This document shows positions 6,428 to 14,018 of a stretch of 16,373 nt of DNA, piece after piece (the first letter of the stretch is position 1; each line of letters opens with the position of its first letter). Position numbers and translations under genes: made by a program. The notes beneath the pieces were generated by a model. That model worked only from the letters and a program-made list of their open reading frames with translations. It did no database searches and was not told the origin of the DNA. This DNA is from UBA8110 sp964597275 (GTDB lineage Bacteria > SAR324 > NAC60-12), in the NCBI GenBank assembly GCA_964597275.1, contig CAZQXS010000086.1, forward strand, positions 1 through 16,373, in the 5' to 3' direction.

Positions 6428-6943
6428 ATGAGATTGAAGACACTCGCCATTTTCGGACTGATCGGAGGCTGGCTCCTGCTTGCGACCACAAGCTGGGCCG
6501 TTCCACTTCGCAGTCAGGTGCTGGGATTGCTGGAGGGGCGGCACTGGCAATTGAACCCGCAGGCCTTCCAGAAGCTCGGTGCAGGAACCGAGTTGGTGTT
6601 GCAGGAATTGGCAGACAACGCATCGCTGACGAACTACCTGCGCTTCCGGGCACTGGAGGCGCTCACTGCCTTCCCGCAGGATGAAACCGCCGCCTTTCTG
6701 GAAGCCTTCTCTCAGCGGACCGCCCCCCACTTGGCCCGGCGCGGCGTGGAGGCGCTTTCCCGTGGGTTTGGGCGAACGCATCCGCAGCATGTGCAGCGCA
6801 CTGCCGCCGCGCTTTCCCGGCATCCCAACCCGCAGGTGCGGATTTCCGCAGGCCGTGCTCTCAAGGGAGCCGCTCCAGAGCAGTTCCAGCGCGTCTTGCG
6901 CTCCGAACCCGAAGCCTGGGTCCGCGAAGCCCTCAGCCGTTGA
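6428..6943 (+). CDS. Exported HEAT-repeat-like protein
   Basis: A 171-residue protein with a good signal peptide (MRLKTLAIFGLIGGWLLLATTSWA, likely cut after Ala24). The mature part is a run of amphipathic helices that look like degenerate HEAT/armadillo-type repeats (YLRFRALEALTAFPQDETAAF; HLARRGVEALSRGF; QVRISAGRALKG). ATG 6428 was chosen because GAGG lies 5 nt upstream; a TTG at 6410 would overlap the previous gene. It follows the M43-like lipoprotein by 7 nt, so the pair is almost certainly cotranscribed and both act outside the cytoplasm. It may bind or regulate the protease or its target, but that is only inference from context. I do not recognise a named family. Confidence 0.8.
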   Translation: MRLKTLAIFGLIGGWLLLATTSWAVPLRSQVLGLLEGRHWQLNPQAFQKLGAGTELVLQELADNASLTNYLRFRALEALTAFPQDETAAFLEAFSQRTAPHLARRGVEALSRGFGRTHPQHVQRTAAALSRHPNPQVRISAGRALKGAAPEQFQRVLRSEPEAWVREALSR

Positions 6944-6972
6944 GTTCCCAGCCCTCCAAAACCAGCTTCATC

Positions 6973-7001
6973 TTGGACAACATCGGTGAATGTGGTAGCT
7001 T
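6973..7001 (+). promoter_or_regulatory. Possible sigma70 promoter for glnS
   Basis: TTGGAC (6973-6978) and TAGCTT (6996-7001) are 17 nt apart in the 96-nt gap before glnS. The -35 is fair and the -10 is weak. Predicted transcription start is near 7008, about 30 nt before the glnS ATG. Confidence 0.4.
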
Positions 7002-7039
7002 AATCTCTTGGATTTGACTGCTTTTTTTCAAGATTCTGA

Positions 7040-8722
7040 ATGCCCACTCCTGAAGCGAAACCCTCCACGCACTTCATCCGCAACATCATCCTCGACGACC
7101 TGAAATCTGGTCGGGAAAAAACCGTCATCACGCGCTTCCCCCCGGAACCGAACGGCTACCTGCACATCGGGCACGCCAAGTCCATCTGCCTGAACTTCGG
7201 GATCGTGCAGGAGTTCGGCGGCCAGTGCTTCATGCGCTTTGACGACACCAACCCGGTCAAGGAGGACGAGGAGTACGAGCAGTCCATTCTGCAGGACGTG
7301 CGCTGGATGGGCTTCGATTGGGAGAAGCGGCTGACGCACGCTTCGGACTACTTCGAGCAACTTTACGGGTACGCCGAAGACTTGATCCAGCAGGGCAAGG
7401 CGTATGTGGACAGCCTCTCTGCGGAGGAAATCCGGGCACAACGCGGAACCCTCACCGCTCCGGGACAGGACAGCCCGCACCGTGACCGCAGTGTGGCGGA
7501 AAACCTCGACCTCTTCCGGCGGATGCGGGCCGGGGAATTCTCCGAGGGCGAGCAGGTGTTGCGGGCGAAAATTGACATGGCCTCGCCCAACCTCAACCTG
7601 CGCGACCCCGTGCTTTACCGCATCCGCAAGGTTGCGCATCAGCGCACGGGCGATGCGTGGTGCCTCTACCCGCTCTACGACTTCACCCACGGGCTTTCGG
7701 ACGCGCTGGAGGGCGTGACGCACTCGCTCTGCACGCTGGAGTTTGAGGACCACCGCCCGCTCTACGACTGGATTCTTGACCAACTCGAAACCCCGTGCCG
7801 CCCCCGGCAGTACGAGTTCTCGCGCCTCAACCTCCAGTACACGGTCCTCAGTAAGCGCAAGCTCATCCAACTCGTGGAGGAAAAACGAGTCGAAGGCTGG
7901 GACGACCCCCGCATGCCCACACTCTCCGGGTTGCGGAGGCGTGGCTACCCCCCGGAATCGCTGCGACTCTTCTGCGAGCGCGTCGGCATCTCCAAGGCCG
8001 CGAACAACATTGACATGGGCGTTTTGGAGGATTGTGTGCGGGAGGACTTGGACCCGAAGGTGCCGCGAGCAATGGTCGTGCTGCGGCCCCTCAAACTCAC
8101 GATCACCAACTGGCCCGAAGGCCACACCGAAACCCTTGACGCGCCACGGCACCCCAAGCTCCCGGAGTTGGGACGGCGCTCGGTTCCGCTTTCACAAACC
8201 GTGTACATCGAGCAGGACGATTTCTCCGAAAACCCGCCGGAAGGCTTCCAACGCCTGACTCCCGGAGGCGAGGTGCGCCTGCGCAATGCCTACGTTGTGC
8301 GCTGCGACGAAGTGCTGAAGGACGACTCCGGGAACGTGACCGAACTGCGCTGCACCCACGATCCCGACACCGCCAAGGGCAAGAAACCCGCAGGCCGCAA
8401 GGTCAAGGGCATCGTCCATTGGGTTTCGGCGAGTCATGCGGTTCCGGTCGAGGTGCGGCTCTACGACCGCTTGTTCACCACCCCCAACCCTGGGGCCGAC
8501 CAGCCGGACGGGAACTTCTTGCACGACCTCAACCCGGATTCCCGCGAAATTCTCCCGCAGGCGTGGGCGGAGGCCAGCCTTGCGGACACCGAGGCGGGCA
8601 TCCGGTTTCAGTTCGAGCGGCTGGGGTACTTCATGACCGATCCAGCGGATTCCCATTCTGACCGGCTGGTCTTCAACCGCATCGTCACGCTCCGGGACTC
8701 GTGGGGCACCAAAACCAACTGA
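7040..8722 (+). CDS. glnS: Glutaminyl-tRNA synthetase
   Basis: Class I aminoacyl-tRNA synthetase that charges tRNA-Gln with glutamine using ATP. It has 560 residues (E. coli 554). The Rossmann catalytic core carries PPEPNGYLHIGHAKS with HIGH at 42-45, RFDDTNPVKEDEEY, and YDFTHGLSDALEGVTHSLCTLEFEDHR. The KMSKS-equivalent loop is VLSKRK (269-274), the variant usual for GlnRS. The C-terminal half forms the anticodon-binding beta-barrels (DDFSENPPEGFQRL, then IVHWVSASHAVPVEVRLYDRLF). Presence of GlnRS suggests direct Gln-tRNA charging rather than only the GatCAB transamidation route. The ATG is clear although its ribosome site is weak. The aminotransferase gene starts 4 nt after the stop. Confidence 0.98.
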   Translation: MPTPEAKPSTHFIRNIILDDLKSGREKTVITRFPPEPNGYLHIGHAKSICLNFGIVQEFGGQCFMRFDDTNPVKEDEEYEQSILQDVRWMGFDWEKRLTHASDYFEQLYGYAEDLIQQGKAYVDSLSAEEIRAQRGTLTAPGQDSPHRDRSVAENLDLFRRMRAGEFSEGEQVLRAKIDMASPNLNLRDPVLYRIRKVAHQRTGDAWCLYPLYDFTHGLSDALEGVTHSLCTLEFEDHRPLYDWILDQLETPCRPRQYEFSRLNLQYTVLSKRKLIQLVEEKRVEGWDDPRMPTLSGLRRRGYPPESLRLFCERVGISKAANNIDMGVLEDCVREDLDPKVPRAMVVLRPLKLTITNWPEGHTETLDAPRHPKLPELGRRSVPLSQTVYIEQDDFSENPPEGFQRLTPGGEVRLRNAYVVRCDEVLKDDSGNVTELRCTHDPDTAKGKKPAGRKVKGIVHWVSASHAVPVEVRLYDRLFTTPNPGADQPDGNFLHDLNPDSREILPQAWAEASLADTEAGIRFQFERLGYFMTDPADSHSDRLVFNRIVTLRDSWGTKTN

Positions 8723-8726
8723 AGCC

Positions 8727-9971
8727 ATGCAACTTGCACTGAACCGAAGGGTCGCCGAGCTGGAGGAGTCGGCCACGCTGAAAATCAACCAGACCGCCAA
8801 GCGCATGCGGGAAGACGGGGAGGACATCTGCCACCTCGGATTCGGCGAATCGCCGTTTCCCGTTCCAGAACTGCTCCAGCAGGCACTGCGCGAAAACACC
8901 CACCACAAGAGCTACCTGCCCGGCGCGGGACTGCCCGAACTGCGGGAAGCCGTGGCGGGATTCTTCCGCAAGGAATTCGGCTACGACGCGGCGGCGGATC
9001 GCGTGTTTGTCGGCCCCGGCAGCAAGGAACTGCTCTTCGATTTGTTGTATTTGCTGGAAGGGCCGCTGCTGGTTCCCGCACCAAGCTGGGTGAGCTACGG
9101 CCCCCAGGCCCGGATGCTGGGAAAGCCCGTGCAGCCCATTCCCACCAACCGAGAAAATGGCTATCGGTTGCAGGCGGACGAACTCGAACACGCCTGCCAA
9201 ACTGCCGGAAACGACCAAAAACTGCTGATCCTCAACAATCCGAGCAATCCCACAGGAAGCGTTCACCACGCCCAAGAATTGCAGGAACTCGCGGAAGTCT
9301 GCCGACGCCATCAGGTGATCGTGATTGCGGATGAAATCTACGCGCTCGTCAATTTCAGCGACCGCCCTTTCGTGGGCATGGCCACGCTCTATCCAGAGGG
9401 AACGATTGTCACCAGTGGGCTGTCCAAGGCGTTTTCCGCAGGAGGGTGGCGGCTGGGCATTGCCCTGCTTCCGGAGGCCATGAACGACCTCGTTCAACCG
9501 TGGGGGGCGTTGGTGAGCGAGACCTTCAGTTGCACGAGTGCCCCGATTCAGTATGCGGCGGTTCCGGCCTTTGCCGAGTACGAGACGCTACGCCCAGAAG
9601 TGGAACGCTGCGTGGCAATCCACCGCGCTGCCACCAAAGGTATGTGGCAAGCCCTCGTCGCCCTTGGACTTCACTGCCCGGAGCCGGAGGGAGCGTTCTA
9701 CCTCTTTCCGGATTTCGAACCCTTCCGGGACCAACTCGCCGCCCAAGGCATCCACACCAGCACCGAACTGGCCACCCGACTGCTGGAAGAGGCCAAGGTC
9801 GCGGTGCTTCCCGGCTCGGCCTTCTACCTGCCCCCGGAACGCCTGACCGTGCGAGTCTCTCCCGTGGACCACACCCACGCCGACTACGAAGCTGACTCCG
9901 CGTTCGAGCAGATGTTTCCCAAAATGGCGGAGGCGGCGGAGCGAATGGAAACCTTCTTGAACCGTTCCTAG
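8727..9971 (+). CDS. PLP-dependent class I/II aminotransferase (aspartate-aminotransferase-like)
   Basis: Transfers an amino group between an amino acid and a 2-oxo acid through pyridoxal phosphate; the substrate pair cannot be read from sequence. At 414 residues it is typical for fold type I. HLGFGESPFPVPELL and SYLPGAGLPELREAV open the family pattern. NNPSNPTG (170-177) and ADEIYA (Asp202 and Tyr205, contacting the pyridine ring) precede SGLSKAFSAGGWRLG with the Schiff-base lysine K234. The C-terminal domain has GAFYLFPDFEPF and VAVLPGSAFYLPPERLTVRVS, where the Arg in the last motif binds the substrate carboxylate. ATG 8727 is 4 nt after the glnS stop, so coexpression is likely. A relic of an unrelated glycosyltransferase begins immediately after its stop. 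Confidence 0.93.
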   Translation: MQLALNRRVAELEESATLKINQTAKRMREDGEDICHLGFGESPFPVPELLQQALRENTHHKSYLPGAGLPELREAVAGFFRKEFGYDAAADRVFVGPGSKELLFDLLYLLEGPLLVPAPSWVSYGPQARMLGKPVQPIPTNRENGYRLQADELEHACQTAGNDQKLLILNNPSNPTGSVHHAQELQELAEVCRRHQVIVIADEIYALVNFSDRPFVGMATLYPEGTIVTSGLSKAFSAGGWRLGIALLPEAMNDLVQPWGALVSETFSCTSAPIQYAAVPAFAEYETLRPEVERCVAIHRAATKGMWQALVALGLHCPEPEGAFYLFPDFEPFRDQLAAQGIHTSTELATRLLEEAKVAVLPGSAFYLPPERLTVRVSPVDHTHADYEADSAFEQMFPKMAEAAERMETFLNRS

Positions 9972-9972
9972 A

Positions 9973-10206
9973 GCCTTTGGTTCTCCTAAACCTCTGCTCT
10001 GGAGCCTCGTCACCAAGCTCACCGGAGGGGCGCTTCCGGGCTGGACCTCCACGGTGGCCCCGCTGTATTTTCTTGGCGGGGTGCAGTTGATCTTCTTGGG
10101 AGTTGTGGGCGAGTACATTGGCCGCATCTACATCGAGGTGAAGCGACGTCCGCGTTTCATCGTCTCGGAAACCCTCAACCTTGAGCCGCCGTCACCTCCG
10201 CAATGA
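9973..10206 (+). pseudogene. C-terminal remnant of a polyprenyl-phosphate (GtrB/DPM1-like) family 2 glycosyltransferase
   Basis: An open frame without a usable start encodes about 77 residues ending at TGA 10206. The part from GALPGWTSTVAPLYFLGGVQ to LIFLGVVGEYIGRIYIEVKR and RPRFIV matches the C-terminal membrane segment and juxtamembrane motif (GEYIGRIY.EVK.RP) of GtrB/ArnC-type glycosyltransferases. Those are normally about 310-330 residues with two membrane helices. The N-terminal catalytic GT-A domain and first helix are absent. The frame has an in-frame stop at 9958-9960, within the 3' end of the aminotransferase gene. Its tail overlaps the 3' end of trmB on the other strand (10175-10206). 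It is best read as the leftover of a deletion or rearrangement with a junction near 9972-9990. Confidence 0.75.
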
Positions 10207-10888
10207 GAAACCCGGTCGGCGGATCGCCCTTGGAGCGAAACAGCAGTTCGAACTCGGTGGGAACGTTGCGCTCGGCATGAGGGCTGGCCTGCAAGTGATG
10301 CGTGTGGGCGGTGACGCGGTAGCCTGGAAGCGCGGCCAGCGTTTCGCAAACCCAATCGAAGTAGTCGAGGTGGTCGGTCTTGAAGCGCACCTCGCCCCTT
10401 GAACAAAAGTAGGGATGCAGGCGGGTGAGGAACTCCGGGCTGAGCAAGCGGTGCTTGGCGTGACCCTTCTTGGGCCACGGGTCCGGGAAGTTGACGTGCA
10501 AGACCCCAAGCGAACCGGGCTGGAGGTAGTCGTCAAAAAACTCCCCCCGGTCCCGGAGCAACAGCACGTTGGGCAAGCCCTCCCGCTGCACTTTCTTGGC
10601 CGCAAGCGCAATGCGTTTGAAGCGCAACTCGAAGCCGAGAAAGGCATCCTCCGGAAAATCAGCCGCCCACTGCGTGAGGTAGCGTCCGGAGCCGCAGCCG
10701 ATCTCAAGGTGCAGGCGCTTTGCCGATTTTGCCTTGGGCGGCCACGCCTCCTGAAACTGCGGCACAGTGGGATAGGGCAGCAAGACCTCCGGGTAATCGT
10801 GGACTTTTCCCAGATAGGGGTTATTCAGGACGAGGCGGTTGAAAGTTTCGGGATCGGTGTCCCGCAGGTTTTGAGAACGATAGCGCAT
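10175..10888 (-). CDS. trmB: tRNA (guanine-N7)-methyltransferase
   Basis: Methylates G46 in the variable loop of many tRNAs using S-adenosylmethionine (the product of metK). It has 237 residues, within the family range. The SAM-binding motif LEIGCGSG is at 61-68. The family signature NFPDPWPKKGHAKHR is at 133-147 and the C-terminal TEFELLFRSKG at 211-221. The start is ATG 10888 (MRYRSQNLRD), which gives the expected N-terminus; longer in-frame extension to 11098 runs into recX sequence and is not family-like. A second ATG at 10903 would add five residues. The ATG shares the CATG at 10886-10889 with the divergent recX start. No clear ribosome site is visible. The 3' end overlaps the glycosyltransferase remnant. 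Confidence 0.96.
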   Translation of the reverse strand: MRYRSQNLRDTDPETFNRLVLNNPYLGKVHDYPEVLLPYPTVPQFQEAWPPKAKSAKRLHLEIGCGSGRYLTQWAADFPEDAFLGFELRFKRIALAAKKVQREGLPNVLLLRDRGEFFDDYLQPGSLGVLHVNFPDPWPKKGHAKHRLLSPEFLTRLHPYFCSRGEVRFKTDHLDYFDWVCETLAALPGYRVTAHTHHLQASPHAERNVPTEFELLFRSKGDPPTGFLIAEVTAAQG

Positions 10889-11528
10889 GAGTGCTGCAAC
10901 CATAGAAGCAGGGGTGAGTGTTGAGCAGGTCCGGATGCTGGCTTCCGGCGAGGTCGAACTGCACCTCAGCACCGGGCTGAACGTCCGCCTCGACTGGGAC
11001 GCCTGGAGCGTCCTCGACCTTCCCAGAGAAGCGGCCTTGGACTCGGAGCAGGCCGAAGCCCTCGCAACTGCCGAGGGCCGATTCCGGGTTCGCCGCAAAG
11101 CCTTGGACCTGCTGGCGAACCGGGAGCATTCCTCATGGGAGCTGCAACAAAAACTGCGCCAACGCTTTCCAAACTCGGAGGCGATCCAAGAGTGTCTTGT
11201 CTTGCTGGAGGAACGCGGCTATCTGAGCGATGAGCGCTTTGCGCGGCGTTTTCTGGAATCGCGTCTCGGCAGTCGGGATCACGGCCCCTATCGGCTCCTC
11301 GCGGAGCTGCAACAGCGCGGAATCACGCGGGAACTTGCAGAATCGTTGCTAGGCGAGTACGATAGTCCGGACCTGTGGCTGGAAAAAGCCGAACGAGCCA
11401 AGGAGCGAATCCTGCGCCGCAACCGCACTTCCACCCCGCAAAACCTCTGGAGCAAACTGCACCAGCAGGGGTTTTCCGGAGACACCATCAGTGAAGTGCT
11501 GCGCGGCCTGCCACAGCCCGAAGCGTGA
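10887..11528 (+). CDS. recX: Regulatory protein RecX
   Basis: Modulates RecA by capping or destabilising its filaments. It has 213 residues and shows the tandem three-helix repeats of RecX: RVRRKALDLLANREHSSWEL and LQQKLRQRF; then LEERGYLSDERFARRFLESR followed by PYRLLAELQQRGITRELAES; then a last copy ending NLWSKLHQQGFSGDTISEVL. The N-terminal 55 residues (HLSTGLNVRLDWDAWSVLDL) form a beta-rich segment seen in some longer RecX proteins. The first ATG (10887) overlaps the trmB start codon; an in-frame GTG at 10914 or ATG at 10935 is possible, since none has a strong ribosome site. recA is not in the window. A DEDDy exonuclease and recJ follow on the same strand. Confidence 0.92.
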   Translation: MSAATIEAGVSVEQVRMLASGEVELHLSTGLNVRLDWDAWSVLDLPREAALDSEQAEALATAEGRFRVRRKALDLLANREHSSWELQQKLRQRFPNSEAIQECLVLLEERGYLSDERFARRFLESRLGSRDHGPYRLLAELQQRGITRELAESLLGEYDSPDLWLEKAERAKERILRRNRTSTPQNLWSKLHQQGFSGDTISEVLRGLPQPEA

Positions 11529-11564
11529 CCGACTCTATTCACTGCACCATAGCCCACCCTCACA

Positions 11565-12296
11565 TTGCAACCCAATTCACACCCGTCCCCCCTGCCCGGC
11601 AAGTTCCCTGAGCGCATCCCGAAGGAGCTGATCCACGACTTGCCCCTGCTGGCGTTTGCAGGGCCAATTCAGGTTTTGACCGACTCCAAGGAGGCGCGTC
11701 GGGTGGCTCGACGGCTGTTGGACGAACCCGTGCTGGGATTTGATACGGAAACTCGGCCTGCATTCCGCAAAGGCGTGGAATACGAGGTGGCGCTTCTGCA
11801 ACTCGCCACGCGGGAGGAGTGCTTTCTTTTTCGGCTGAACCACCTCGGCCTTCCGGATTACCTCCAACGGCTGCTGGCCTCGCCCAAGTCCTTCAAGATT
11901 GGCGTGGCCATCCGGGATGACCTGCGTGCGTTGCGGCGGATCAGCGAGTTCAAGCCGCAGGGGTTTGTGGATCTCTCGGAGGTGGCTCGGCAGTTGGGGA
12001 TCGTGACGGTGGGACTGCGGAACCTCGCGGCCATCCTGCTCAACGTGCGCATCTCCAAAAAAGCCCAGCTTTCCAACTGGGAGCGTGCCGAGTTGGACAC
12101 GGCCCAGCAAACCTATGCGGCCACAGATGCGTGGCTTTGTGTGGAGATGCTGGATTACCTCCAAAAGGAGGGCTTTGCGCAGAATTTGGCCGCGCTTGAG
12201 TTGGGGAGCAGTCCCATCACTAAAAAATCCCTGAAAGCAAAGGGCAAAGCTCCCTCCGCCGTGTCCCACTCCGCCCCGCAGGACTTGGCCTCGTGA
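11565..12296 (+). CDS. DEDDy 3'-5' exonuclease domain protein (RNase D/WRN-exonuclease-like)
   Basis: Probable metal-dependent 3'-5' exonuclease on DNA or RNA. It has 243 residues and all three DnaQ-superfamily motifs: Exo I GFDTETRPAF (D60, E62), Exo II KIGVAIRDDL (D118/D119) and Exo III YAATDAW (Y184, D188), i.e. the DEDDy subclass. The HRDC domains of true RNase D are absent; a short Lys/Ser-rich tail follows the domain. The start is a TTG with no ribosome site. I kept it because the ERIPKELIHDLPLLAFAG stretch resembles the conserved N-terminus of this stand-alone family. Its TGA overlaps the recJ start by one base (TGATG), so it is coupled to recJ, which suggests a role in DNA repair rather than tRNA processing. 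That functional link is inference. Confidence 0.88.
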   Translation: MQPNSHPSPLPGKFPERIPKELIHDLPLLAFAGPIQVLTDSKEARRVARRLLDEPVLGFDTETRPAFRKGVEYEVALLQLATREECFLFRLNHLGLPDYLQRLLASPKSFKIGVAIRDDLRALRRISEFKPQGFVDLSEVARQLGIVTVGLRNLAAILLNVRISKKAQLSNWERAELDTAQQTYAATDAWLCVEMLDYLQKEGFAQNLAALELGSSPITKKSLKAKGKAPSAVSHSAPQDLAS

Positions 12297-13975
12297 TGTT
12301 CAAGGAGTGGGTGTCCGCGCCGCAGCCCCCCGCTTGGGTGCTGGATCCGCTGGTTCGCGATTGTGGGCTGCACCCCTTGGTTGCAGGCATCCTGCACCGC
12401 AGGGGTTGCGAAACCCCGGAAGCGGCACGCACGTTCCTTGAGATCAAGCTCGATGAACTCCGCAACCCCTTCGAACTGCGGCACATGGCGGAGGCGGTGA
12501 AGGCCGTCATTGCCGCACTCAAGTCCGAGCATCGGATCGTCATTCTGGGGGATTACGACGTGGACGGCATCACCAGCACCACGCTGCTGCTGGAGTTTTT
12601 TGAGGCGTGCGGCTGCAAGCATCTCGCCTACTTCATCCCCAATCGTCTGGAACACGGCTATGGCCTCACCGCCAAGAGTACCGAGGTGTTGCTCTCGATG
12701 AACCCGGAGGTGGTGATCACGGTGGACAACGGCATCACGGCGGCGGCGGAAGTGGAGCAGTTGCAGTCCTCCGGGATCACCACTGTGGTCACGGACCATC
12801 ACCTGCCCGGAGACACGCTGCCGGGGGGCATTGTCGTGAACCCGAACCACCCGGACTGCCCCTATCCCTTCAAGCGGATTTCCGGCTGCGGCGTGGCCCT
12901 CAAGCTGGCTCTTGGGATCCGCAAGGCGTTGCGCGAGGAGGGTTGGTGGAGCGTGGACCGCCCCGAACCAAACCTGCTCCACAGCATGGACCTCGCCGCG
13001 CTGGGCACGATTGCAGATGTGGTTCCGCTGGTGGATGAGAACCGGATCATGGTGCAGTACGGATTGCAGGTGATGAACACCAAACCGCGCCCGGCGATCA
13101 CGGCCATGCGCGAACTCCGCAGAACCGACAAGGTGGTGCCGCGCACGGTGAGCTTCCAGTTCGCACCACTGCTCAACGCCGCCGGACGGCTCAAGGATGC
13201 CTCGGTTGCGGTGGAACTGCTGCGCAGCCCGGACGAGGAAAGCGCCCGCCTGATCGTTGAGGAACTCAACCGCACCAACGAAGAGCGGCGCAGCGTTGAG
13301 GCCGAAATGCGTGATGCGGCCTTTCGGATTGCCGCCTCACAGCGGGATCGGCACAGCCTCGTGATCGCGCATCCGGAGTTTCACGAAGGCGTGAACGGCA
13401 TTGTCGCGGCACGGCTGGTGGACCGCTACCACAAGCCCACCATCATCCTCAGCCAAAACGGGGACTCGCTGAAAGGCTCGGCACGTTCGATCCCGGAACT
13501 GCACGTCAAACAGGCGCTGGAGAGTTGCGCGGACCTGCTGGACCGCTTTGGAGGACACGCCGCCGCTGCCGGGTGTGCGCTGTCCACTGACCGACTGGAC
13601 GAGTTTTCAGCACGCTTTGAAGCCTTCTGCCGTGCGGCCCTGCCGGAGTTGCCCAACCCAAAACTGGAAATTGACGGGATGCTGGATGAATCCGTGATCT
13701 CGGACCAGCTTGTTGAGCAACTGGAACGCTTGCAACCCTTTGGAGAGGCCAACCCGGAACCGATCTTCGTCGTGCAAGCACCGGAGCAGGAATTCCAGAC
13801 CATGAAGGACCGGCATGTGAAGTGGCAGCTCAACGGCTCAGTGGAGATTGTCGGCTGGAACCTTGCCGAAATGTTTGAGCAGCAGCCTCCCTCACAACTT
13901 GCGGTGACGCTCGGATTCAACGAATTCCGAGGGCGGCGACGGGTGCAGATGCTCATTCAGGAAGTGCAGGCATGA
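12296..13975 (+). CDS. recJ: Single-stranded-DNA-specific exonuclease RecJ
   Basis: 5'-3' single-strand DNA exonuclease used in RecF-pathway recombination, mismatch and base-excision repair. It has 559 residues (E. coli 577). The DHH-domain motifs are all present: ILGDYDVDGITST (acidic residues 86-90), VITVDNGITA, VVTDHHLPGD (D167-H168-H169), GCGVALKLA and LAALGTIADVVPL. The DHHA1 part has LLNAAGRLKDAS, the GGH motif in RFGGHAAAAG (419-421) and SARSIPELHV. A C-terminal OB-fold (EIDGMLDESVISDQL onward) completes the enzyme. ATG 12296 overlaps the exonuclease stop; the GTG one codon earlier (12293) is equally possible. It lies in a recX-exonuclease-recJ-GT9 run on one strand. Confidence 0.98.
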   Translation: MFKEWVSAPQPPAWVLDPLVRDCGLHPLVAGILHRRGCETPEAARTFLEIKLDELRNPFELRHMAEAVKAVIAALKSEHRIVILGDYDVDGITSTTLLLEFFEACGCKHLAYFIPNRLEHGYGLTAKSTEVLLSMNPEVVITVDNGITAAAEVEQLQSSGITTVVTDHHLPGDTLPGGIVVNPNHPDCPYPFKRISGCGVALKLALGIRKALREEGWWSVDRPEPNLLHSMDLAALGTIADVVPLVDENRIMVQYGLQVMNTKPRPAITAMRELRRTDKVVPRTVSFQFAPLLNAAGRLKDASVAVELLRSPDEESARLIVEELNRTNEERRSVEAEMRDAAFRIAASQRDRHSLVIAHPEFHEGVNGIVAARLVDRYHKPTIILSQNGDSLKGSARSIPELHVKQALESCADLLDRFGGHAAAAGCALSTDRLDEFSARFEAFCRAALPELPNPKLEIDGMLDESVISDQLVEQLERLQPFGEANPEPIFVVQAPEQEFQTMKDRHVKWQLNGSVEIVGWNLAEMFEQQPPSQLAVTLGFNEFRGRRRVQMLIQEVQA

Positions 13976-14018
13976 GCCAATGCGGCAGGAATCAACCGGA
14001 ACTCACCCAAGCTGACTG

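Noticed and set aside
7028..8152. 374-codon open frame on the minus strand opposite glnS
   Set aside because: Shadow of the conserved glnS gene, with no recognisable domain and no room for independent regulation.
10175..11098. Longer TrmB starting at 11098
   Set aside because: The extra 70 residues are Ser/Arg-rich antisense of recX and precede the normal TrmB N-terminus at 10888.
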